Origin: a virus
Virus record (IMG/VR): IMGVR_UViG_3300020418_000040
Location: 1 to 26,540 of that record
Direction: 5' to 3' (one strand)
DNA: 26,540 nucleotides
Positions 1-11,100 of this stretch are shown here, piece by piece. Each line of letters opens with the position of its first letter. Position 1 is the stretch's first letter. The position numbers were made by a program, and so were the translations under genes. The notes under the pieces are model-generated. The model saw only the letters and a list, made by a program, of their open reading frames with translations. It made no database searches and was not told the origin of the DNA.

Positions 1-258
1 AGATTTTTTAACGACTTATTGGGCACATCAATCGAAGATTCGTTGTTTGAAACGAATTTAAATGACATTTCATCATTTTTAGAAAGAGAAATCACTGTTT
101 TACTCAAAAACTTTGAACCAAGAATCAACTTAACAAACGTATTAATTGATTCTTTGATTGATTCACATGAATTACAGATAAGAATTGAGTATGAAATTAC
201 AGGATTACCTTTTCCAACACAAAATATCGAATTTTTACTTCAACCGACTAGGATATAA
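1..258 (+). CDS. 25: Baseplate wedge subunit gp25 (5'-truncated)
   Basis: This is the C-terminal 85 residues of a T4 gp25-type baseplate wedge protein; the reading frame is open to the left edge, so the true start lies outside the window. T4 gp25 is about 132 residues and belongs to the lysozyme-like wedge family related to gpW/TssE. It joins gp6 and gp53 in the inner wedge and helps trigger sheath contraction. The stretch ER-I-----NFEPRI aligns with T4 ERNIESAVRNYEPRI, and the following beta strands and the C-terminal IEFLLQP fit the family end. A TTG at 19 is not a credible start because homology continues upstream of it. The stop TAA overlaps the ATG of gene 6 by one base (TAATG), which suggests coupled translation. 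Identification is by remembered family sequence, not a search. Confidence 0.9.
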   Translation, partial: RFFNDLLGTSIEDSLFETNLNDISSFLEREITVLLKNFEPRINLTNVLIDSLIDSHELQIRIEYEITGLPFPTQNIEFLLQPTRI

Positions 259-2141
259 TGTCATTTACACAGTTTACTAACCTTGATTTTAATACTTTAA
301 GGGCTCAAATCAAAGATTATTTGAGATCAAACTCAAATTTTTCCGATTTTGATTTTGAGGGGTCTAACTTTTCGATTTTAATTGATACTTTAGCATATAA
401 CTCTTATATAACTGCCTATAATACGAACATGGCTGTCAATGAAGCATTCATTGATAGTGCTACTCTACGTGAAAATGTCGTATCACTGGCAAGAAACATT
501 GGTTATGTGCCCAGATCGAAGAAATCTGCGACTGCAGTAGTGAATTTTTCAGTAAATGTACCAACTGGAGCAAATATTGTTAAATTGAACAGAGGTTTAG
601 TTGCATTAGGATCAATTCAAGGTGGAAATTATGTATTTTCAATTCCAGATGACATTACAGTAACACCAAATAGTCAAGGAATCGCAAATTTTAGCAATAT
701 TTCAATTTATGAAGGTAATTATTTGACAAAAACCTTTGTTGTAGACAGTTCACAAACAAATCAAAGATATATTTTACCAAATGCAAACATTGATACCTCT
801 TCAATTCGTGTTGAAGTTGAAGAAAAAGGATCAACTGAGGTTTATAATGCATACACTAACATTTTTGATGTAAATGCCGAGTCTAGGCTATTTCTTTTCC
901 AAGAAGTTGATGATGAACGATATCAAATTATGTTTGGTGATGACGTTTTGGGTCGAAAACCAGCAAACGGAGCTACAATAAGAGTTAGTTACATCATCAC
1001 CAATGGAACTGATGGTAATAATGCTGCTAACTTTAACTTTGCTGGAAGATTAACATATATTGTTGGTGGTGTAGACAGGGATATAACAAGTGGTATATCC
1101 ATTCTAACGACCACACAGAGGTCAGAAAATGGTGATTCGATAGAATCTGTGGATAACATTAAATACCTTGCTCCAAGGGTCTATGCGTCACAGTACAGAG
1201 CAGTAACACCGAATGATTATAAGAGTTTGATACCTTTTTTATATCCAAATGTTGACTCTGTAAGTGCATATGGTGGAGAAGAACTTGATCCACCAGAATT
1301 TGGAAAAGTTTTCATTACTGTTAAACCAAAAAATGGTGAAGTTTTATCTGCTGTAGTCAAAGATTCAATTAAAAATGATTTAAAGAAATATACGGTGGCT
1401 GGTATCAAACAAGAATTTCTTGATTTAAAGTATTTGTATGTTGAATTTAATTCAACTGTTGCATATGATTCAGGATTTGTTTCTGATAAGTTAAATTTAC
1501 AATCTCGAATATTATCCTCAATTGAGACTTATGCAAAATCATCAGACATTAACTCTTTTGGTGGAAGATTGAAATATAGTAAGTTACTTGCTCAAATTGA
1601 CCGAGTTGATACTGGAATAACTTCAAATATCACTACATTAATAATGAGAAGAGATTTAAAACCATCATATAACCAAATTGCAACTTATGAGATATGTTAT
1701 GGTAATAGGTTTCATGCTGATTTAGAGGGATTTAATATTCGTTCCTCTGCTTTTAAGATTGAAGGGGTTGATGGAGACGTATACTTAACAGATTTTCCAA
1801 ATAGTGATCAAACTACAGGAATAATCAAATTTTTTACACTTGATGGTGAAATTATCACTTATATCAACAATAATGCAGGAATTGTAGATTATATAAGAGG
1901 TGAAATAAATTTATTCCCAATCAATATAACATCTACAACTATATCTGAAAAAGTTGAAATTGAAATTACTCCAGAATCTAATGATATTGTAGCAAAAGAG
2001 AATCTCTATATCGTGCTAGATACTAAGGGAAACAGTCAACTTAATTTATTAGAAGATGTTCTTGTTTCTGGTTCCAATATTTCTGGAACAAACTATACAC
2101 CACCATCTAGTTTTATTAGCAACAAAAAATATACAAGATAA
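258..2141 (+). CDS. 6: Baseplate wedge subunit gp6 (baseplate J-like)
   Basis: A 627-residue homologue of T4 gp6 (660 residues), the main structural protein of the inner baseplate ring, which forms dimers that hold the wedges together. The N terminus is very characteristic of cyanophage gp6: FTNLDFN, then F-GSNFSILIDTLAYN at about residues 34-48, then a run around residues 60-85 with NEAFIDSATLRENV and NIGYVPRSKKSA. The middle part (FGDDVLGRKPANGATI near residues 227-242, followed by a beta-rich section) matches the baseplate J-like fold. The start ATG overlaps the stop of gene 25 and has an AGGA four bases upstream, at 250-253. It is followed after three bases by the giant gene, matching the 6-7-8 order of T4. 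Nothing looks truncated. Confidence 0.95.
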   Translation: MSFTQFTNLDFNTLRAQIKDYLRSNSNFSDFDFEGSNFSILIDTLAYNSYITAYNTNMAVNEAFIDSATLRENVVSLARNIGYVPRSKKSATAVVNFSVNVPTGANIVKLNRGLVALGSIQGGNYVFSIPDDITVTPNSQGIANFSNISIYEGNYLTKTFVVDSSQTNQRYILPNANIDTSSIRVEVEEKGSTEVYNAYTNIFDVNAESRLFLFQEVDDERYQIMFGDDVLGRKPANGATIRVSYIITNGTDGNNAANFNFAGRLTYIVGGVDRDITSGISILTTTQRSENGDSIESVDNIKYLAPRVYASQYRAVTPNDYKSLIPFLYPNVDSVSAYGGEELDPPEFGKVFITVKPKNGEVLSAVVKDSIKNDLKKYTVAGIKQEFLDLKYLYVEFNSTVAYDSGFVSDKLNLQSRILSSIETYAKSSDINSFGGRLKYSKLLAQIDRVDTGITSNITTLIMRRDLKPSYNQIATYEICYGNRFHADLEGFNIRSSAFKIEGVDGDVYLTDFPNSDQTTGIIKFFTLDGEIITYINNNAGIVDYIRGEINLFPINITSTTISEKVEIEITPESNDIVAKENLYIVLDTKGNSQLNLLEDVLVSGSNISGTNYTPPSSFISNKKYTR

Positions 2142-2144
2142 CAG

Positions 2145-5100
2145 ATGTCAGATAAAAAAGTTAAAATATCGAATATTCTTGGTAGTCAAATACCAGATTT
2201 TATACAAGTAGACAACCCACTATTCAAGGAGTTTTTGACTCAATACTATGCATCTGAAGAACGTGAGTATGGAACCACTTACTTAGCTGATAATATTTCA
2301 TCATTGAAGAAAATTTCAACTGTTGCTGATATTTCTTTAGTTGAAAAACAAACTATTCCTGCACCAAACAGCACAACTCCAGAATCTCCTGTTGTTTTAG
2401 CATCTTTAACGTATGCATTTGATGATGTAATTAATGTCAACCAAACCACAGGATTTCCAGATACATATGGTCTTTTAAAAATTGATAATGAAATTATCAC
2501 ATATACTGGAAAAACTGCAACTTCATTTACTGGGTGTATTCGTGGATTTAGTGGAATATCTGCAATTGAAACAGCTGGAGCTCCTGAGTTTTTAACCTTT
2601 AGTGACACTAATGCTGCAGCACACAATGCAAATTCGTTAGTAGTTAATCTAAGTTTTCTTTTTGTAACTGAATTCTACAAAAAGTTTAGAAAACACTTTT
2701 TACCTGGTTTAGAGGGAAAAGATTTTGCATATGGACTAAATGTAGAAAATATTTTATCAAGAGCAAGAGACTTTTATAGTTCAAAAGGAACAGATACCTC
2801 TCTGAAAATTTTATTTCAAGTTTTGTATGGAGAGCAAGTTGATATTATCAAACCTTTTAATCAGACTTTTTTACCATCAGATGCAGAATGGGACGTAACT
2901 GATGATATTATTGTAGAAAATATAAGTGGCAATCCTTTAAATTTAGTTGGTCTTAAAATATATCAAGACTCGTTTACAAATCCAACTGCAAGTGGAGCTG
3001 TAGCGAATGTAGAAGCAATATATTTAAAAAGTAAAAAATATTTTAAAATTTCTTTTTCAAAGGGAACAATAATTAACAAATTTAAAGTTTCCACAAAAAC
3101 AAAAGTAGTTGGAACTGCATCAACTACAGAAGTTACGACTGTAGACTCTACAGTTGGATTTGGTGACTCTGGTAATTTTTATTACTTAAACGCAGATAAC
3201 AGATATACATTAGCAACTTACACGTCTAAATCAAATAATCAGTTTTTTGGGTGCACTGGCATTTCTACTACTTTAATAGAGTCTGATCCTATTATTGATA
3301 CTAATTTCATTTATGGATATGAAAATAATGATCTAACAAAGATCTGTACAATGAGAACAACGGGATCAATTTCTGGAGTTTCAGATAATGCTAATGTTAC
3401 TAAGTATTTTGATATTGGTGACACGATAGGAGTTAAACATTTAGGTGAAAAAGTTGATATTGATGATCCAAAATTTAATACTTGGTTCTATAACAACTTA
3501 TCATATATTGATGTTATTAATCATGATGGAAGTGAAGCATTTACAACTGAAGTAAATCATTTTTTAAAAAAAGGAGATAGAGTAGACATAATTTTAAAAT
3601 CTAACGGATCATTGCAAGCTGAAAACGTAGAAGTTAAAGATACAAACACACCAAATAAATTTAGCATAGAAGTTACGAATGCACCAGGCATTTTTGGAGA
3701 TTATCAAATAAGAAAAAAACTTAGTTACATTGATAGTAGATTTGGAATTACGTCTTTATTGGGTAATATTCAAAATTCGTTCGTTGATAATGAAAAAAAT
3801 ACATATATTTCTTTTTCTGGTTATCCATCTTTTGAAACAACAAATACTAATCGATCAAAAACATTTAATTCATCGTCTGGAGTTAGCACAAACCAATATA
3901 CAGTTAATATAAATGATCATAACTTTATAAATGGAGAGAAAGTTTATCTTAACTTAGGAGAAGACTTAACATATTCATCTGGATCTGGAATAACTGGTAT
4001 CAGCACTGGATTTTACTTCATTAATGTTGTTGATTCAAATACAATCAAATTTGCTACAACTCCACTAAATTTATACAGAGGATTATTAGAAATTCCTCGA
4101 TACGTTGGAACTGTAAACGATAATACTACAGGTATTAATACTATATTTAAAGATGTAATTCATACGATTACTCCTGCAAATTTGTATGAAGGTGAAAAAT
4201 TACAAAACCAAGATTATTTTAAGAGAATATATAAAAATCCAAAAATATCAACGAAAAAGACAAATATTAGAGGGCCAATTGGTGTTTCCTTAAATGGAAT
4301 CGAATATCATTCTTCAATTTCAAAAGATTCTTTATATTATGGACAAATAAATGAAATTGAAGTTTTAAATTTTGGGGAAGATTATAATGTTATTAATCCA
4401 CCTACATTATCTATTGTAGATCTCTCTGGTAGTGGGTGTATTGGTTATGGAAATTTTTCTGGTGCTATAACAGATATTATAGTAACCAATAAAGGGTTTG
4501 ACTACACTACAACACCTTCAGTTACTATATCTGGGGGAAATGGAACAGGTGCAAGATGTGAAGCAAAGATGAGAGGATTTACTCATAGTAAGGCATATAC
4601 TGATTTTAATGTAGATTTAGCAACAAATTCATTTGATGGAGAACATAGATTTTTAGAAGGTGAAGAAGTTGTTTATACTGCAACAGGAAATCCTATAGGG
4701 ATTGATACTGGTGTTAATGTTGGTTTTAATACTGATTTATTATCTTCAGGTGCATCCTACTTTATTTTAAAGAGAACAGACTCAGCTTTTTCACTAACAA
4801 TAAAAAAAGAAGATGCTATTGCAGGAATTAATACAATATTTTTCATTCAAAATGGAAATGGAACACATATCTTTAGATCTAAGAAAAAAAGAAAAATAAT
4901 TGATAGAATAGAGGTTATTAATTCTGGATCTTTATATTCAAATAGAAAAGTAAACATATCATCTCAACAATATCCTACTCCTAATAGGAGTAATTTATTT
5001 AAAACATTTGTTGGTATAAACACTTTTAATAATTACATTTATGCTAAGAATCATAATTTTAAAAATGGTGATAATGTAGAATATAGTTGCACTGGTACTG

Positions 5101-8100
5101 TTATCTCTGGATTATCAACATCTAATGTTTATAAAATTACAGTTATTGATGATGATAAATTTAAATTAAGTGCAGCTGGGACTATATCTACAATTAATAG
5201 TACAAATTATGATAGAAAGATATATGAAAGTTTGAGTAGTGTTGGAGTTGGAACACATACGTTCAAATATCCAGAAATTAAAGTTAATATCAGTAATGAT
5301 GTTGCGATAGGGTTAACATCAACTATACCTGATTACTATATGGGATCTGCAGAAGCAATAGTTAAAGGTAAAGTTGAAAATGTATTCATAGAAAATGGAG
5401 GAGTTGGTTATGGTGTAACTAATATTATAAACTATTCTCGACAACCAAACATATCATTCCTAACAGGTAAAGATGCTTCATTAAATCCCATAATTGCTAA
5501 TGGGAATGTGGTTAATGTTGTAATTTCCAATTCTGGAACAGAATATACATCACCACCAACTTTGGAGGTTGTCGGATTAGGAACTGGTGTAGGATCTGTT
5601 GCTGAATTGAAAGCAATAGTATCTGATGGTAAAATTACAAATGTTGAAATTATTGAACAAGGATCTGGATATGATCCAGCCAAAACATTTATAAAAATTA
5701 CTCCAAGTGGAAGAGATGCGGTATTTTCAACACAAATTTATAACTGGAGGATAAACTCTGTAGAAAGATATAAAACTTCGTTAACAAATAATAATCAATT
5801 ACTACAAGTAAATTCTGAATTAAAATACAAAGGTAATAAAATTTGCTCTTTTTATCCTCCAACAAAATACAGAGAGTTATTAAGTGATACTAATGACATA
5901 ACTTCTCATTCAAAAATAATTGGATGGGCTTATGATGGAAATCCAATTTATGGCCCGATCAGTAACAATAACGTTGGAACTGGATTAACTTTTATTCAAT
6001 CAAGTTATAACATTTCTCCAATAAATGATATTAATTATAGGCCTCCACAAACCATATATCCTAATGGATATTTTATTGAAGATTACATTTATGATGAAAG
6101 TGGAGATTTAGATGAGTATAATGGTAAATTTACTACAACTCCAGAATATCCAAATGGAATATATGCGTATTTTTCAACCATAGATAAATTTAATTTTGAA
6201 CCAACTTTTCCATATACTACAATTAAACATCGTAATCATACTGATAGTTTTAATTACAGTTCCTCTGTTAGTCAATCAGATTTAACCATTAATAGTGGAA
6301 ATTATAAGAGAAATGTAACTCATTTAGGTTTGAATGAAACTTTTAGAAATTATCCATTGTTAGCAGATCCTCTTGCGTCTCAAGTTAAATTAAAAGTTGA
6401 TGGAGTAAAATCATCAGATATAACAGGAATATCAATAGATGAGTCTGGAGAAGATTATAAAGTAAATGACCAAATAAACTTTACAGATCCAACTATATCA
6501 GCTAGAGTTAATGAGGTTTTAGGTAAAGGTATAGTTTCAGTAGCAACCACAAACACAGTGGTTAATAACTTAAAGTTTTCTGTGTCTGATGAAAAAATTA
6601 CTGGTTTATCAACCATCCCTCACGGATTATTTGATGGTGATATGGTGGAAATTACTGGAATATCATCAACAAAATATAAAAATATTGAAGGAGTTAGAAT
6701 TATCGGTGTATCCACTGTTACTTCTTCAATATCCACCTCTATGGCAACTGTCAACGCTGGAATTACAACGTTTATAACTTTTTCTGATCCCACTATTAGT
6801 AGAAAATTTAAAGTTAATGATACTGTCATAATTGGAACAGAGCAACTTTTAATTATTGATCATGATGACATTAATAATAAGTATAGAGTAATTAGAGGAC
6901 ATAATTCAACCACTCCAACAGATCATCTCTCAGGGGCAGTGGTAACAAGATCAGAAACAGAATTTACATATAATATTAATAAAAAATTAGAAAATAAAAA
7001 TATAGAATTTCCAAAAATTCAATATTTTGAAGCTGAAAAATCAGTTGGTATTGGAACTAGTTTTACTAATATGACAGTGGGATTTGCTGGTGTTACTCCA
7101 ATTAAAAGATCTGTTCCACCAAAAGCAATATTTTTACCAAATCATAAATTTAAGAGTGGTGATGAATTATCTCTTGTCTCTCTTGGATCTACAATTATTG
7201 CATCTAGAAATTTGGATTTATCAAATCAATTTGATTTAAGTTCATTTGATAAATTATTTTGTGTAAAAATTAATGATGAATTTATTGGACTTTCAACAGA
7301 AAAGGTAGGATTTAGCACAAGTAACGTATTCTTTAAACAAATTACAACTGGAATTTCAACTGGATCAGATAATGTCAAATTAGAGTTAATAACAAATAAC
7401 ATTACTGGTCAATTGAGAAAAATAAATGGAACAGTAACTGTTGCCACTGCTACAACTACAGGACAACAACATGGATTATCTGTTGGTGATAAGTTTAAGT
7501 TAGATATAAAATCTAATAAAACTCAAATTTTTAATCTTAAGTATAATGAAACTATAAGAAAGTTAGTTGTTAATCCTGTTTCATTTGGATCAACTGATAT
7601 TGGAGTAGGAACTACATTATCAACAATAACAATTAATGATCATGATTTCGAAACAGGAGATGTAATTGTTTACAATTCTTCGACTCCAGCTACACCTCTG
7701 GTTAATGATGGAGTTTATTATGTTATTAAAGACTCATTACATACGATAAGGTTATCTGAAAATTCTTATGATATACTAACATTTCCATACAACTATATTG
7801 GAATAGGAACAACTGGTGGTGGGAATCATGAAATTTCAAAAATAAATCCAAAATTAAATTTATATAAAAATGGTACAGCAGAACTTATAACTTCAGATTC
7901 TAGTTTGACTGATTATGAAATCGAATTTTACAATGATTCTAATTTCATATCAAAATATAACACTAATTTAATTTCCAGAAATGGTGTTAACGGTGATGGG
8001 GATGCTGCAACTAAAATAAGTGTTTCCGTTGGTAGTTCATTATCAAATAAATTCTACTATAGAGTAGTAGGAAAAGGTAATAATTTTATAAAAACAATAT

Positions 8101-11100
8101 CCCATTTTGCTAATGTAGATGTTCCAGATCATTCTCAAATTCAAGTTTTAGATTCGAAGTTTAATACTGAGTATAAAGTAATTAGTATTGGTACTAGTAC
8201 TTTTACTTTTAATCCAACAGGAATCGCAGAAACTACTTCATATACTACAACAGGATTTTCATCTGCATTCTATTCTACTAAATCTACAACAGAACTTGGT
8301 GGAATACATTCAATCAATATTTTAAATAAAGGTTCTGAGGTATCTACCTTACCAATTTTAACATCAATCGGAACAACAACAGGAAAAAATGCTGTTTTGA
8401 GTATTGAAACGGATCAAATTGGAGAAATTGATGGTACAAAAGCAATTATTCAAGGAATAGAATTTACTCCAGACAAAACTTTACAACCTAAAGCTGAAAG
8501 TAACTTAATTTTAGAATTAAAAAATGTATTTACATTAAAATCCATAGGAGTGACCACTGGAGGTATTGAATATACAACTCCACCAAATGTAACAGTGGTT
8601 GGAAATTCCAATATAGTTGCTCAAACAACTTTAGCTGGGTCTGCTGTTAAGGATGTGGATATTTTACAGAATGATACTGGAATTAATCAAGATGTCAGAA
8701 TTGTACCAATTAACAATTCAAACGGAATTGTCGTAAAGGGGGCAACAACGCTTAATGAAATAGTTACGCTAGAATTAAGAGCACCAATTCCAGAAACAGG
8801 ATCTGGTGACAGTGGATTTTATAATCAAGGAAGTGATTTTCCGTTTAAAAAAGATGATTTAATATTTGTAGAAAATGTAAAAACATTAAATGATGGAGAT
8901 GGATTTAATTCAAGTGATTATAATTATACTTATTTCGCTGTTACTGGTGTAAACACCACAGGTGGTTTAGAAACAGTTTCATATTCAATAAGTGGTATTG
9001 GATCAACTGGAGGAACATATCAACAAGATAATAATTTTGGAAGAGTTATCAAAAAAGATCACTTAGCAACTTTTAATGCAGAATTTAACAAAGTTTCATT
9101 TTTTGATAATGAAAGTGTTTCAGTTTTGGGAAGAGATGTTTCTGGAGTTGTTGCAGAAAATGGCTGGGATCCAGAGTCTGAAACTTTAAAAGTATTTAAT
9201 GTAAATGGTGAATTTTTAGAAAATGACGTAATCTTGGGATCACAAAGTAATAACAAATCTACAGTAGAAAATATATTTAAATTTGATTTTGATTTGAATG
9301 TAGATGGTGCAGTAGAAATTGAAAACGGTTGGAAAAAAGAAACTGGTAAATTAAATTCCAGTATTCAGAATTTGCATGACAATGATTATTATCAAAGATT
9401 TTCATATTCAATTAAAGGGTCTGTTCCATTTTTAACTTGGAAAAACTCTGTTGATAGTCTAAATCATGTTGCTGGATTTAAAAATTTCTGTAATTTAGGT
9501 ATTCATTCAGTGGGTACTCATTCATTAAAGTCAGATTCATTATTAGAATTGGATGTTGAGATTGATCAGGAAGCTTCTGTTCATGACAAATTTTATTATG
9601 ATTTAGTAAGTGAAAATACAACTGATTCTAGTTTGTCAAAATTAGTTTCATTTGATTCCAAAATAATAACTGATTATAACGAGTCAATAACAAATAAAGC
9701 ATTATTAATAGATGATATTAGTTCTCAATTTACTGGAATTGTGACTTCTACTGGTGGAGGTGTAATTGGAACAACAAGTTTTGATATATTCACTGATAGT
9801 GAATCTCTATTCCATAAAGTCTTTGATCCAGCCACTGGAATCAATACGTCCACTAATTTACTTACAATAACAAAACATGAATTTAACACTGGAGAAGAAT
9901 TGATTTATAAACCACAAGTTGGTCAATCTGCGATTGTCATTGAGTCCACAGATGTTCCAGGTATCGGAGTTACTACTTTATTGCCATCAACTGTTTTTGC
10001 TATCAAAGAGGATGTTGATTCAATTAAAGTTGCAGTTGCAGAAACTTTTGCAAATGCAGGTGTAGGAGTAACATTCATAAACGTTACTGGAATTGGAAAT
10101 ACTCATACTTTATCAGTTCCATCTGAAAATGCTACAATTAGAAGTTTAATTACTATTGATAATATAATTCAAAGTCCATTAGGAATAACAACTGCTATTT
10201 CTGTTGGATTAGCAAGCACTGTTGGTGTAGGAAGTACTTCTATTTTCTTAAATGATGTTTCTGAAATAGCAGGTAAGTCTTTACTTAGAATTGAAGATGA
10301 AATATTTAAAGTCAATTTAGTTGGAGTGGGTTCAACTAATTCTTTAAGTGTTGATAGAGGTCAAATGGGAACAGTAGCAGCTGCTCATACAGTTGGTGCT
10401 GCAGTAACTGTTTTGAAAGGTGATTATAGAATTAATGAAGGGAGATTATATTTTTCAGAGGCACCATATGGGCCAACTGGAGGAATATCAACATTTTCAA
10501 CATTTACGGGTAGAGCATATTATAGATTAAATTACAATACAAACAAAATATTAGACGATATATCTGATAGATTTGATGGTTCAACTGATAAGTTTAATTT
10601 AACATCAAATGGAGTTCAATCAACAGGAATAAACAGTAGTTTTGGTGCAATTTTAATTAATAATATTTTCCAAAAACCTTATCTTGGAATCGTTGGTGAT
10701 TCAAGTTTAACTGATTATACTTTAGTTGGTACAGGACAAACAATTGATTTTACAGGAACTACTGCCAACAAGGATTTACCAAGAGGTGGTATAATTAATG
10801 AATTTGATGTTGGAATAGGGAGTGGATACCAGTTCCCAAGAAAAGCAATATTCAGTGCTGTAGTTTCTGCTGCTGGAACAATACAATCAGTTGGAATTGA
10901 AACTGGAGGTGCTGGTTATCTATCTAATCCTTTAGTGTCAATTGGTTCAACTATTGGAGTTGGTGCTGCATTTACAGCTTTTGTCACTGCTGGTGTTGTT
11001 ACTTCAATTACAATCAACAATGCAGGTGCTGGATATACTAATACAGGAATATCTACTGGATTAAACTTTATAACTGTTGCACCACCTAGTCCTTACAAAA

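Noticed and set aside
19-21. TTG at 19 as the start of the first gene
   Set aside because: The frame is open to position 1 and matches gp25 upstream of the TTG, so the gene is cut by the window edge.
2279-2626. Antisense open frames of 60-115 codons, here and at many other places opposite the long genes
   Set aside because: They lie wholly inside well-supported genes, have no ribosome site, promoter or family likeness, and are expected in AT-rich repetitive coding DNA.
3730-3912. Nested + strand open frames, also at 6589-6777 and 23486-23677
   Set aside because: They are in a shifted frame inside the giant or fibre genes, and the translations look like low-complexity shadow peptides.
7890-10725. 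Exact repeated heptapeptide DSSLTDY at two places in the giant protein (near 7890 and 10698)
   Set aside because: The flanking sequence does not continue the match in an obvious way, so on its own it is too short to call a repeat.
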